A DNA stretch of 64,000 nt, taken from Irpex lacteus (lineage: Eukaryota > Basidiomycota > Agaricomycetes > Polyporales > Irpicaceae). Each line of letters begins with the position of its first letter. Position 1 is the stretch's first letter. This document shows positions 24,002 to 35,560 of this stretch, one piece after another. The stretch spans positions 930,001 through 994,000 of the forward strand of contig MQVO02000010.1 in the NCBI GenBank assembly GCA_001986395.2, given 5' to 3'. The notes beneath the pieces were generated by a model, which searched no databases, was not told the DNA's origin, and saw only the letters and a list, made by a program, of their open reading frames with translations. A program made the position numbers and the translations under genes.

Positions 24002-24350
24002 TGCGAGTATGACTGCTGGTGAAAAAAGTGGATGTGGGAAGGGCAGCGACGAGCAGAGGAGCATCCGTGCGGTCGTTGTTTATAGCGACTTGAAGCTTTC
24101 TTTGTCGTCAATGAAGCCATATTCCACAGTGGACAAAGACAAAGTCCCGCGTTGAGTTTAAAGCAATCGTGATCCGGTATGCGGCACCGAGTGTCTTCAT
24201 TTCACATTTCAGCGGAGACCATCCGGTTGGTCAGCGGCGTCTCTACTGATCGGAGACAAGCACAAACTGTGACGGCCGCAAGCCCAAATTCCCTCATTCA
24301 CCAAGCTCGCTTGAAATACTCCCATCGCATCCATTGCGGACCCTCTAAAA

Positions 24351-25690
24351 ATGGCTCGTGATCGGTACAGCCATGACCGATTTTTTGTTGAACAGGCTTC
24401 GATGCTACCAAAAAACTTGAATACGATCTGTACGTCCACTGCCACCAAACGAGTCGCCGAGGTGAAAAGGTCTGACGTGCTCACATTTCAGCGGAAATCT
24501 CCACTTCAGATGAGTCAGAGGTTGTATTTCTGTGAATCCTTTTCCATAAGCTTACTTATGCGATGTCACTCTAGACAGCTTTCGCAAGCGGTGTTCGCCA
24601 ACCTGGTGGCACAGGCATTCAACAAGCCCCCAAGTTCGAGCGGTCCTTATGGTCGCATATCTGCCAAACCTTCATCTTGGCCTTCTTATCTGCCGCATTA
24701 TGCGTGGCAATGCTCCTCCTACTCTCTTCTCCAAGCCTTCCCGATCCCATTCGTCGTATTCTTCCTGACTCTGTCGCTCATCTTGTCCAGCCTTACTGTA
24801 ATACCATCGCTATCACACAACCCGACCATCCCCTGTTCTCAGTCGCTGGAAGCTCTCATCACACGATTCCCTTCAACTATGCTATGAAGCAATGTGGCGC
24901 TAAGGTGCTCACGGAAATCACTTTCGTGGATAAACACCCGGTCTCCCCTCCTTTGTCTATTCGCGATTTCTCAACCAGTCTGCTAGGCAATATGGGCAGA
25001 AGGGAAGAAGACCGCATCATTAGCGCGCAGCGCGATGAATCCAACGACATGGACACAGGAGATGCAGAGGATGTAGGCGGCTTTGAAGGGGAGATTATGG
25101 GAAAAGCTGAACTTGAAGGCAGCAACATGGGCGGAATGGGAAGGCGTATCATGGGCAGCACGCAAGGCGATTTGTTGGAGGCTGTATCGCTCACTTCGCC
25201 TTCCAACGCCCTCAACGGAGACATCAAGGAAAGCCGCTGCTGGGAATTCCGTGGCACGCGTGGGCAGCTTGGGTTCGCGCTCATTGACACGCTCAATATA
25301 TCCTTTGTCTCCGTCGACTATGATGGCAACAACCCGGAGTCTGCGCCGCGGTCTATGCTCTTGTGGGGGGTTGTGGATGGGGCACGCGCTGTTCAGCTGT
25401 ATCACAGTTCGCATGCTGTGGTCAGCATGCTTCGCGGCCATCTTCCTCTCACAGCGCCGGAGCCTCAGCCGCAGAGCAAGATCTATGTGCCACTGGCCGT
25501 CCTAGAGTATAATCCGAATCTGCTCATCTCTCAGCAGTATTTCCCGGTCTTCAAAGAGACAGAGCTGCTTCCATTCCCCGTTGGCGTAGTTATACTCCAG
25601 GTGCTAGGGAACTGGGGCGGAGAGTTCACGAAATTATGCGGAGTTTCAGTTCTTGGCATTCCATCTCATTATACTCACGATGAGCTCTAA
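24351..25690 (+). CDS. SUN-domain membrane protein
   Basis: Exons 24,351-24,429, 24,492-24,520 and 24,575-25,690 give 407 aa in frame. A short N-terminal part is followed by one hydrophobic helix (FILAFLSAALCVAMLLLLSS, residues about 68-90), then a luminal region. The C-terminal 200 residues carry the SUN core: CWEFRGTRGQLGFALIDTL..ISFVSVDY, SAPRSMLLWGVVDG, a turn with YFPVFKETELLPFP, and VGVVILQVLGNWGGEFTKLCGVSVLG. SUN proteins sit in the inner nuclear membrane and link to KASH proteins or anchor chromatin. The internal Gly/Met-rich acidic linker (residues about 150-200) is unusual. A SUN gene as transposon cargo is surprising. It faces the end of the next gene (stop codons 83 bp apart). Confidence 0.75.
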
Positions 25691-25773
25691 ATACTTTCCA
25701 TGGTCTCCATATCTGTTCATAATTCCTAGCTACTTAGTTCTCTGATATCATTTAACGTCTTGTATTCTCTGTA

Positions 25774-26860
25774 CTAGGCTGTATTTATTGCCGCATTTCT
25801 AGTGTATTGCGCAGCGGGTAACTCGCTCCATCGGCTGGCATGAGCAGAAGACCACATACTAAAGCCTCCCTCTTCGACAGCAACACCGGCAGTAGGAGAA
25901 GCCGAAGAGTCCGTCTTGATACACCCTCCCTCTTCAACAGTAGCATGGGTAGTGGGGGCAGTGGTGGAAGAAAGAGAATCCTCGAATGTGATATTGGTCG
26001 TGAAAGGGAGGCTGGTAGTCATCGGAATGGTTGCTGAAGCAGATACAGAAGGAGAGCTGTGGCCTGAGGGAAGCATGCGCCAAGCAAAGCCAACAGAGCA
26101 GATCAGCACTGCAAGGCCAGCTACATACGCTACACTGGGCAGAACATAGGCGTGGTTTGCCTTTTTGCGAGTGATGCTGTTGAAAGAGAAAGCCGGGGGG
26201 AGGCTCCATGTCGCCGCCTGTCTGAATCTGTCGAGAGGCCATTTGGTGGGGTAGATCATGATTGCTAGCGTCCGGGAGAGCGTCCGGGAGAGCGTCCGGG
26301 AGAGGCCTTCGACATCGAGGAACGAATCCCTACCTGCATCTGCAGCTTGTCCCTTCTGCACTACTGCGTTATTAAAATGAACATCGGTTTATATGGAGGT
26401 CAGTGTTACTATTACGCACCTGCATCCATACTCTCAACTGATGGCTCGACGGAGGAGGTAGTACGCTCGGGCTGAATACCGTCAGGCAATATCTGTGCGC
26501 CAGTAGCGTCCTTGTCAACTTGATTTACCGCGCAAGCGGGACCCTGAGTGGTGTGAGTGCTTCTTGGCTATAGTGACAAGGTCAGAATCTGGTATAAATC
26601 TGCTAAGAGCATCGACAGACGACTCACTGGCCCGATCTCTGTTGAAAGCCTCTCTTCCGCAGAGAAAGAGGTGATGGTAGGGTCATGGGGTACTGGCTCC
26701 GAGTCCAAATTTCCCTGGAAGGTTTTGATCACGTCCAGGCAAGCTCTTGGATTCGCTTCAATTAGAGACACTCACTTGTTCTGGCTCCGATATTGGTTCT
26801 GCCTCGTACCATCCCGTCGAACTGACTCTTATTACGGGGCTTGTTGGTTGTGGTCGCCAT
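25774..26860 (-). CDS. Single-pass membrane protein, unrecognised
   Basis: The last exon (26,369-25,774) contains FSFNSITRKKANHAY, a hydrophobic helix (AYVAGLAVLICSVGFAW) and a Ser/Thr-rich outer part with two related stretches ('TTHATVEEGGCIKTDSSASP' and 'TAGVAVEEGGF'). Upstream exons (QGPACAVNQVDKDATGAQ, ...VESMDA; and GNLDSEPVPHDPTITS) join by GT-AG splices. The ATG at 26,860 (MATTTNKPRNKSQ) is plausible, but the next junction is unresolved. A 12-13 bp unit repeated three times (26,268-26,308) codes for SRTLSRTLSRTL. It is convergent with the SUN gene. Function unknown, perhaps a partner in the same membrane. Confidence 0.45.
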
Positions 26861-27380
26861 ATACTTTCAGACGCTCCTGCCATTCTGCAACTTGGAGTCC
26901 AAGTCTAAGGTCAGTTGTCCGCCTGAGTCAGTGAATCCTTGTGTGGCCTGTGGCCTAGACGTCACGCTGATGGAGAGCTTTGTGGCGTCACGGTGTGAGA
27001 ACGTATTAAGCGCCCATTCTAACTGACCTACGAACTTCGTCATTCGCTGCTAGGCTATGCTCATAGACCAGCCTCCAGGTACTCGTACCTCTTCAGATAA
27101 CATTTACAGGTAATGTGGACCTCACTAAAAATTTGGGCCATACTAGTACCTATTCCAGGACGGCGGTGGTCATGGTTGTGACTCGATAATCATAAAACAA
27201 TGCCTTTGCCTGATCTTCTGAGAGAATAGCATCGTAAGCAGACGGCTCATTTCTTTGAAAATGACACAGTCCCCTCCCTTCGCGACGTAACAAAGGGCAT
27301 ATTAACATCTAACTCTTATAAGGCCTACGTATCAATCATGAGGCCGTCGTCAGACCCGCACACCTCGTAAGCTGTTCTCC

Positions 27381-29197
27381 ATGAGTTCCCAACCTGAAGT
27401 ATTGTGCGCCGGACTACTTGTGGTTGTTCATGCAGCCGGAGCTCCGCATCTGCTACATCAAAAGAAGGAGCTAGTATCCGGGGAAGTCATCACTGTGGGT
27501 AGTGGAGAAGGCTGCAGTCATCGCTTTGACTTGCCGTATCTCGGTGAGCCACAACAGTTTCCATTTATCTTGATGTATAATTAATCTTCGCAGACGAGTA
27601 CCATTGCCAACTGCAAGCTTCCCAGCAAGTTACGGACTCCAGCGTTCATGTGGCGGTGAAGAGCATTTCAAGGCCTGGCAGATGGGTTACTATGAGGGGA
27701 TGGAGACAGATGAACGTGGAGAAGGCAATTGGGCTGGTGAAGAACAAGGCTTACCTGCTGAGAGATGGCTTTGAGATTCGCCTAGGGAAAAGTCAGACCG
27801 AGTATATGTGTAAGCTTGTGTTTCAGCCTTATCATAGAGGAAGCTAAGTACTCCCCAGCATTGCGGTTCGTTGCTTACGACGTAAGATCAGTGAGTCCTG
27901 TTGTGGTTTTACTTTGCGTTGATCAATGACTGGTCGAGCTATCAAGGTGTATGCCAAATACGAGTTCAGTGACGTGTGAGTCGCCTGTCTTCTTCCATCC
28001 CCAGTCAGCTTTATATCGTTGGTTCATTTAGGCTAGGGCGAGGAGGGTTTGGCGCCGTGCATGCTGTCAGGAACAGGTCTACGAATGCGGTCTATGCGAT
28101 CAAAGTCTCCTCGTACGGATCCAAAGTTTCCCCCGGAGCAAACGACTGCGTGAGACAAGAGTATAAAGTTCTTAAGGCTGTTGAGCATGTGAGACTTGTG
28201 ATCCATAATCCACAGGCCAACCTATCTGACGCTCGAACAGGACAATATTGTGGCGATGAAGGGTGCATTTCGCGAGTCAGGCAAACTCAGTGAGCGCAGA
28301 TGCTAGATCCTTCCTGCAATACGCCCAGCTGAACATGACGCACAGTGCTTCTTCTCGAACTGGCCAAATACGGCGATGTACTTAACTTCGCATTGTCCAC
28401 TGAGCATGGAGAGTACGGAATGGGTATGTTTCCTCGATGCTCTCTCAGCCCGATGCCCATTTCTGTATGTTATATTGTCATAGGTGAAACTCTTGCTTCC
28501 AATATCGCCCGACAGATGAGTCAAGGGATACAGCATTTGCATAGACAAGGAATTTGCCACTGTGACATTAAACTGCAGGTAAGGTTTTGCAGCCGAAACC
28601 TCTAGTCCTGACGAAGTAGTGACAATCCGTAGAATGCCCTCATCTTCTCAAAAAATCCCCTCCGCGTGAAGGTCATTGATTTCGGACTCAGCTGCAGCAT
28701 CACGAAGATGTGGATGGTGAGCACCTTACTCCTTTGAACTCGTGAATACTCATGGCTCAGATCTCGATGCCCGTCTCGACTGTGGCAGGGTCCTGTCGGA
28801 ACTCCCACTCATCAGGCTCCAGAGGTCACTGCCGGTGGCCTTTGGAAGGGCCCGCCCGCCGATGCTTATAGTTTGGGGGTTTCGACATTCGTGATGTAAG
28901 CAAATATTGTGATACAGTCCGTGGAGACTCCTTAATCCCTATCCCAGGCTCACCAAACAACTGCCTTTCGTCGTGCAGCCCGCCAAGGAAGTCAACACTA
29001 GATTGATCATGTGGCAGCATCTGCCACAATCTACGACGGAGGAAGGTGAGCAACAGTTAATCGATCTCGGTTCATCTAGGCTCTCAACAGGTCTTGTAGC
29101 GAAGCACTTCCTGTCTATATTTCTCCAGCACAATCCAAAGAAGAGGGCTTGTGTCTCCGATGCTCTGATCCACAAATGGATACTGAGAGCGGTGTAG
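27381..29197 (+). CDS. FHA-like domain plus Ser/Thr protein kinase
   Basis: The ATG at 27,381 begins an FHA-like N-terminus (VITVGSGEGCSHRFDLPYL then DEYHCQLQ), the phosphothreonine-binding type found in Rad53/Chk2 kinases. After several short exons comes the kinase: FRLGRGGFGAVHAV (P-loop), VYAIKVS (Lys), GICHCDIKLQNAL (catalytic Asp with Cys where Arg is usual), VKVIDFGLSCS (DFG), GTPTHQAPEV (activation-loop end) and a complete C-lobe ending KHFLSIFLQHNPKKRACVSDALIHKW. All catalytic residues are present, so it is probably active. The Arg-to-Cys change means it would not depend on activation-loop phosphorylation in the usual way. Splicing between 27,790 and 28,030 is uncertain. The domain order suggests a checkpoint-like or nuclear kinase (inference). 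Confidence 0.7.
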
Positions 29198-29526
29198 AGC
29201 GCACAATATTTGAGGCGGAAAGGACTAGATGTTGAGTGGGCGGACGTTAATAAGATTCTGATTATAAAATTGTCTTCCCTGATGCTTGTACGCATCCGTG
29301 TACGAAGAACCGCCTAGCCGCCATAGCTGCTCACCCATCATAGATCAGCTGCTTGCGCTTATATCCTCGCAATTTACAGACAAACGTTACCAAAGGGCCT
29401 TTCATCTTGAGGAGGCCCTTCCTCAGACCATCAGCGAGAGTGAACTTCACCAGAACCTTCATCTCCTCAACCTCCAACCTCCTCTCCGTCTCAGACTTCT
29501 ACTGCACATCTCCTATCACAGCAATA

Positions 29527-30585
29527 ATGTTCTGGATACCACAGTTCCTGTGGCTTATGGGGATCTGTACGGGGCTTTATACAGCTATACGCGGTACAGA
29601 CCACGGCCTTGCTCAAGCTTTGGGTGTGGCTAGTGCCCTTTGCGAGCACCCAATCTTGTCCTCTGTCTGGTGGATGACATGTTCAGCACTCAAGGAAGGG
29701 GGTAGTACCTGCGTTGCGACTCCTTCACCGGGGCAGAATTGCTCAGTCGACAGCCACACAACGCATACCGCTCCTCTTGAGTACAAAGGCCTTGTGCCCT
29801 TCTTGATAGACGCCGAGAACGTACTTCGTCAGGCGAACGGCATCACCACTGCAAACTCAACCCTCATTGCGGCACTAATCCTCGAGGTCATTCAAGATTC
29901 CAAGAATGCGACTCACTGGGAAAATGGAGTTTTGACCGGATCTTACAGCACAGTGGAATAGTGAGTTTCTTCTCCAGAACCATGTGGCACCGCTATAAGG
30001 GAACTCAAACCGTCTCTGCATTCCTCTAGCTTTGAAACCACGCAAGTGCATGTTGCAGACGTTTATACCAACTGTAAGGGCTTTATGGCCTTGCTACCAT
30101 TCTTTCGTAGTGAGAGCTGCGACTCCTCCCCGGCTGCGGACAAGGCGCGATTAACATCGCTTCTCCTCGCATCGGTTGCCAACCACATCAAACCGCTTTC
30201 TCAACAATCGAGAGAAGCTCGAGAGGCCGGAAACACACTCGTCGAGACAATCCGTAGAGCACGGTCTGCGATAGCGGAGTGCCTTCGCTTTGCACACTGG
30301 AAGAAGTCGAGGCTTGGACATATGGGAGGGTACTATTTGGGGGAGCGAAGGAGGATTGAGGCGCAGAAGCAAGAGATTTCAGTTCTGGAAAGCGCTGAGA
30401 TGGTTCTCTCAGCTGGGCAGTCGTACCTGGTAAAAAGGCTGGTCCAATATGCTCGCTTAGAGAGCGAGGTGGCTGGCGTGGAAGGAGAGCTTGTCATCTA
30501 CGGCAAGGGCTCCTTTTCACCGCAGGAATTGAGCGAGGCGATTGGTAAGACTTTGTTCAGAGTATTGTCCCCTATAATTGCGTAG
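29527..30585 (+). CDS. Membrane-associated coiled-coil protein, unrecognised
   Basis: Exons 29,527-29,960 and 30,030-30,585 give 329 aa in frame. The start MFWIPQFLWLMGICTGLYTA is a signal or anchor sequence. A Cys-bearing region follows (ALCEHPILSSVWWMTCS, STCVATPSPGQNC), then a long helical, heptad-like part (residues about 200-290, RRRIEAQKQEISVLESAEMV) and an end with LSPIIA. This layout (signal, Cys-rich part, coiled coil) is loosely like nuclear-envelope fusion proteins of the Kar5 kind, but I cannot claim homology. It lies between the kinase and the BTB genes on the same strand. Confidence 0.6.
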
Positions 30586-30908
30586 CAATTATAACATTTC
30601 TGTGGCTTGAATCTCGAATGTAGCTTGGGACGTGAACCGAGTCTCACCATCTAATCTAATCTCTAATCTAATCTAGTGAGAAAGCGTCGCCTTTATCTTA
30701 TCGCCTGCGGTGATCCGCGAATCCATGACGGTCAATTCCGCGTGGATCGATGATCGGCGGCTTAGAAAAGGAGTGACCCGATCAGTCTTTGACGATGGTT
30801 TGCAAACAATGGCTTTGTCTGGGACTGTGGCAGCTGGCAGCTGTGCTCCTGTTCCTCGCTTAATTCCTTCTCTCATCGTCCCCTAGTTGACCTTCTCTGC
30901 CGCTTGCG

Positions 30909-31899
30909 ATGATACGCTCAGACCGACACTACTACGATGATTCTCGCTTCTTTGATATCATAGTGAGTCTTGTTTCCCTATAGTCCAGTATTTGCTAACC
31001 TAAGTGGCGTCCCAGGTTGGGTCTGCCCACTTTCGCGTGCCATTCGCCTTCCTTGCCGCTCTCTGTCAGGTGTTTCAGGACTGTAACACCTTGCCTGTCA
31101 CTAGTGAAGATGACAATACGCACACCCTGGAGCTGCACTCTGTGACACCGGATGAGTTCAGAGCTTTCTTGGATTTCATGTTCAAGCCACAGTGCGTCTT
31201 TCATATCGCCCTCTGGATGTTCATGTCTGATTATCTTACAGCCCTATCAATCATTTCTCTATCGCCGACTTCGAAGCCATCCTCCGGCTTTCAGACATGT
31301 ACGACGCTCCAAGTGGCATCGAGTTTGTGAGGGAGCATCTTCCGATCGGCGACGTTGATCCGGCGCGTCTCATGAGCCTCGCCCTCCGTTGGCAGGTATC
31401 GGTCTGGTTCTTGGCAAGCTATTGCAAGCTGGCGGCTTCGCCGCTGGAGATCAACGAGGAGATGAACGGATTTCCTCCTGCTATACTTGCAGCTCTTCAA
31501 GGCACTCGCAGCATGCTCGAGGGAAAGCGTCAGCATATCATAGATTGCAAGCCGGAACCTTATCGAAGCCTCGCCTACTCCGCCGGATGTACCCATCAGT
31601 CGAGGGGTACATGCTACTATTCTATGAGGGACATCTATAACACGTCTATCCACTCCTTGGTCGAGAGTTGGGGTGCCGCTGGCGAAATTATCAAGATTCT
31701 GCGAAGCGATGTCCACCGCAGCACCCTGTGCCGAGCCTGCTCCAAGTACTATGTGAACTCATACAGTCGCCCCTTTTTGACGGAGCTGAGGGAAACGGAA
31801 AAGGAGGCGAGGGACGCATTGTCTAGTCTAAACTTCCTCGATGCTGATGCTAAGTCAGTCCATTTACCGATGCGGTTGTTAGTGGGGGATGCGAATTGA
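30909..31899 (+). CDS. BTB/POZ domain protein, copy 2
   Basis: Exons 30,909-30,962, 31,016-31,191 and 31,242-31,899 give 295 aa. The BTB part reads DSRFFDIIVGSAHFRVPFAF, ..EFRAFLDFMFKPHPINHFSIADFEAILRLSDMYDAPSGIEFV, then the helical region RLMSLALRWQVSVWFLASYCKL. A C-terminal Cys pair (CRACSKYY) matches the same place in its relatives. Intron positions (phase 0 then phase 2) are identical to the other three BTB genes, showing common descent. It is more distant from the tandem pair that follows. No disabling change was seen. Confidence 0.8.
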
Positions 31900-32173
31900 T
31901 GCGCTGTATCTGCACTCTTTTGTTTTGGGCGACTGGTACAGCGTTAGCTATCCTATGCTATACTGTACCAAATGCGATCTAACTTGAACATAGACCTCCG
32001 AGCTCAGAGTTATCTTATCTTATCATGACGCTCGAAAGAGGGATATCTGAAGCGCTCGCCTGTTCCGACTAAGTTTGAACATGAACAAAGGAAAAGCGTG
32101 GCCGTAACTATAATGAACGAGCGATGTGCCACCGCTGAGTCTCTGACTTGTACCACCACCTAGTACTAACCAT

Positions 32174-33153
32174 ATGTCATCTCCCCAGATGGAAAGCCAT
32201 TACTACCTTGACTCGCGGTTCTTGGTGATGCAGGCAAGTCTCGATAGATCTTTGTGAATCCAGGTTTCACTGAGTTTTCTGTGTGTATAGGCAGAAACAA
32301 CATCATTTCGACTACCTATCTCTCTTCTGACTCTTCGTTGCCCATCCTTTGCAAACTCTGTCACCATTCCAGCAGAGACAGATCTCAGCCTAGGACAATC
32401 GGTGGAGAACCCAGTGGTATTAGTTGGTGTGAAAGCGGTGGAGTTCGAGGCGTTTCTAGACTATTTATACCCACATCGGTGAGCATACAGCTAAGGATAC
32501 TCATTTACTCGCTTACAGTGATACACATCGCTTTCATCAGTGACCTTCCTCCGTTTTCAACGGAGGGTTTGGAGGGTATCCTCAATCTGTCTCAGGTGTA
32601 CTCTGTTCCAGACGGAGTTGAGTTTGCTAAGAACAGGCTGTACGCTGAAAAAAACAACATCCCTCCTGCCCACTTTCTAAGTATGGCTATCAAGTACCGA
32701 ATGCCGCTCTTCTTCATGGACGCTTTCTCGCGTCTGGCCCACAACCCCCTTCATAATCTATCCTCCGCCGACCTCGACCTAATCCCTTCCTCAGTCCTCT
32801 GCAAACTGCTTGCGGTCCATCAGAGCATCCGTTCCCACCGTCAAGAACTCGTTCTTAGGAAGCCTGCGAGTTATCGCTATGGCCTTCATGCTGCTGGCTG
32901 TAGAAGAGGGTGTGTGTCCCACATGAGGGTTGGGTGGGACACGGTGGCAGTACCACTGCTCTTGAGCTCGGAGTGGTTTCCGGCTTGGAGGATCCACAAA
33001 TTACTCATGGAATCCCTTCAGAGCTATGGCATTTGTCGGCCCTGTACCAATAGATATCGCCTCGCTTTTCAAGATATCCTGCCCAATGCCGAAAGCGAAA
33101 TGTTCGTCAAAGCAAATGCGGAAGCCAGGAAAGCAGAAGGATTTGAGTACTAG
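32174..33153 (+). CDS. BTB/POZ domain protein, copy 3 (tandem pair, first)
   Basis: Exons 32,174-32,233, 32,291-32,478 and 32,541-33,153 give 286 aa. The first intron uses a GC donor (GCAAGT at 32,234). Starting at MSSPQMESHYYLDSRFLVMQ, the BTB core continues with AETTSFRLPISLLTLRCPSF and VEFEAFLDYLYPHR, then LEGILNLSQVYSVPDGVEFA and the helical AIKYRMPLFFMDAFSRLAHNPLHN segment. CRPC near the end is the family's Cys pair. About 75% of residues match the following gene. Both carry the same intron plan and similar upstream DNA, so they arose by a tandem duplication of about 1.5 kb. Confidence 0.85.
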
Positions 33154-33736
33154 GCGGACAAGGGGTGGGCGGGAGGCATTTTTGCGCTTTATAGATGCAG
33201 GCAGCTGATAAATATGATCAATGGTTATGGATTATACTCAGAATACTATTTCCTTCGTCCGTCGTCGAGTTGAGTCTGTCCGCTCATGGACTAGAACTTC
33301 TTCAGGCACCGATTAAGTTTAACCATTCCGATCAAAAGTCGATCATCACATCCCTGGCGATCGATCAACATGTGCGTCAGCGCCGGTGGGAATATAATCC
33401 GGATCCCCGGGTCAGTGGCGACTTCGGTTTGATCTCTGCTTTGCTCTCCAACACCCACCTTTCGTGCAGCCCTGCTAGCGAGTTAAAGGGGTTCAAGTAT
33501 TTCTCCTTGACGTTGCATTCCTCCTGCGCTCATCTTCTTGGGGCTCTTCAACAATGAGAAATCGCTGAGTGATATGTTACGCGTGACTCCTTTGTGGGTC
33601 CGAAAAGCTCACCTGCGTCTCGTGGCACTACGGCTTCGTTGAAAGAACAAAGGAAAGGTTTGGCCTCATCTACAATTAGCGAGCAATGAAAGCCTACTCA
33701 GTCTCTCACTTGTACCACCACCGCAGCAATAACCAG

Positions 33737-34729
33737 ATGCCACCTCCCCAGACCGAAAGCCATTATCATGTTGATTTGAGGTTCTTGATAATGAAGGCAA
33801 GTTCTGACAGTCGCAAATTGCATCCAAACTTCGCTCATGTTCGCATTGTCAGGCGGAAACAACTTTATATCGACTGCCTATCTCCCTCCTGACTCTTCGT
33901 TGTCCCTCCTTCGCAGACTCTGTCACCATTCCAGCAGAGACAGATCTCAGCCTAGGACAATCGGTGGAGAACCCAGTGGTATTAGTTGGTGTGAAAGCGG
34001 TGGAGTTCGAGGCGTTTCTAGACTATTTATACCCACATCGGTGAGCATACAACTAAGGGTACTCATGTACTCGTTATGTGACTTACGCTGACGCAGGTTG
34101 CTTTCAACAGTAGCCCTCGACCGTTTTCCGTTGATAGTTTGGAGGGTATAATCAAGCTGTCTCGGGCATATTCCGTTCCAGATGGATACCGTTTCGCTCA
34201 TATAAAGCTTTATATGGAAAGGGAAAACATCTCCCCCGCCCGCCTCCTGAGTATGGCTATCAAGTACCGAATGCCTCTCATTTTTCAGAACGCATTCTCA
34301 CGCCTGGCCCACAATCCCCTCCATAATCTGTCCGTCGCCGACCTCGATTTGATTCCTTCCTCAGTTCTCTGCAAACTTCTGGCGGTCCATCAGAGCATTC
34401 ACGCCCATCGTCAGGACCTCTTTTTCCATAATCCTGTCCTGCATAGGGATGATACTCAAGCCGCTGGCTGTGGAAGGGGATGCGTGTTTCAAATGAAGGC
34501 TCGGTGGGATAGGGTGGCAGTACCGATGCTCTTGGGTAAGAAGTGGCAGGACGCTTGGACGATCTACAAAAGTCTTGTCAATGGTCTGGAAGAAGATGGG
34601 ATTTGTCAGAGCTGTACTGCCATCTATGAGCACGCCTTCGAAGACATTCTGCCCAAGGCTGAAGGCGGAATACTAGTCAAAGCAAACAATGAAGCCACGA
34701 AGAGCGAAGGATTTGGCAGTAGGAGGTAG
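33737..34729 (+). CDS. BTB/POZ domain protein, copy 4 (tandem pair, second)
   Basis: Exons 33,737-33,796, 33,853-34,040 and 34,111-34,729 give 288 aa. It keeps the GC donor (GCAAGT at 33,797) seen in its neighbour. It reads MPPPQTESHYHVDLRFLIMK, then AETTLYRLPISLLTLRCPSF, and RSPRPFSVDSLEGIIKLSRA, with the Cys pair CQSC near the end. A 135-bp block covering the end of exon 2 is identical to the first copy although the surroundings differ clearly. It looks functional. Partner and target are unknown. Confidence 0.85.
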
Positions 34730-35227
34730 GAGTGGGAGCATATATATAGCAGACTGTTATAGAACGAGTACCCTTCTTACTACATACAAGGATCCATCCC
34801 TAATACCTATGCATCCTCTTAACCGGGAATACGAATTGCAAAGCTATAGTTTACTAAATTTCGACTTGAGCTGGGCATTCATTGAGCGGCTCGGTCACCT
34901 CTCTCGGCTTCTGGCTGGAAGGTCGTCAGGCATTGATTAAGTTAAGCATTCCGATCATACTGCGATCATCACTTCTCTTCGCACGCGTCAGCGCCGACGT
35001 GTCACACTGAGCAAATTTCATTCCACCGGCTTCATGTTTCCTTCCCATTTGTTTCTGGTTACACGCTTTCCTATCTACCATTACACCGGTCAAAGGGACT
35101 ACCGAAACCCATTACAGACAGAAGCCATTACTCCCAAAGCTACTTCTACTGAAGGATGCTTGACCTCCAACTCATGCTCACAGCGCATACTTATGGAAGG
35201 GATTTGGGTAATCACAACTGACTATAG

Positions 35228-35560
35228 GCCACAGCCTGCCATTGTGCGTACGCCGAGTCCTCAAGACGTGCCGCAACGAGGCACACTGCACCTACAGCGC
35301 AGGTGAAAGGTGGGGAGGGATGTAGCGGGCTGGCTGGTTCTTAGTGCGCTTGGTTTAGAGAGGGATTGAGGGAGGGTAGGAAGGCTAGTCGACGCTCAGC
35401 GCTGACTGTCTGCAGCCACAGTCTGCCATCATGTGTACGCCGAGTCCTCAAGACGTGCCACAGCGAGGCATATTGCGCCAGCAGTACAGGTGGAGAGTGG
35501 AAGGCAGGTGGAGAGTGGAAGGCAGGTGGAGAGTGGAAGGCAGGTGGAGAGTGGAGAGAA
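35228..35560. repeat. 85-bp direct repeat and 18-bp minisatellite
   Basis: A segment around GTACGCCGAGTCCTCAAGAC occurs at about 35,228-35,314 and again at 35,411-35,497 with about 85% identity. It runs into an 18-bp unit (AGGTGGAGAGTGGAAGGC) repeated nearly four times at 35,488-35,555. A cluster of GACGCG-type palindromic words follows at 35,612-35,660. The stretch 34,730-35,986 otherwise has no gene I can support. Confidence 0.7.

Larger units (their letters stand above)
32091..35010. repeat. Tandem duplication containing BTB copies 3 and 4
   Basis: Unit one (about 32,091-33,400) and unit two (about 33,647-35,010) match through the upstream region (AAAGGAAA..., CTTGTACCACCACC), the whole gene and a downstream piece (GATTAAGTT..., CGTCAGCGCCG). 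Identity is patchy, high in the exons and lower between genes. Confidence 0.75.
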
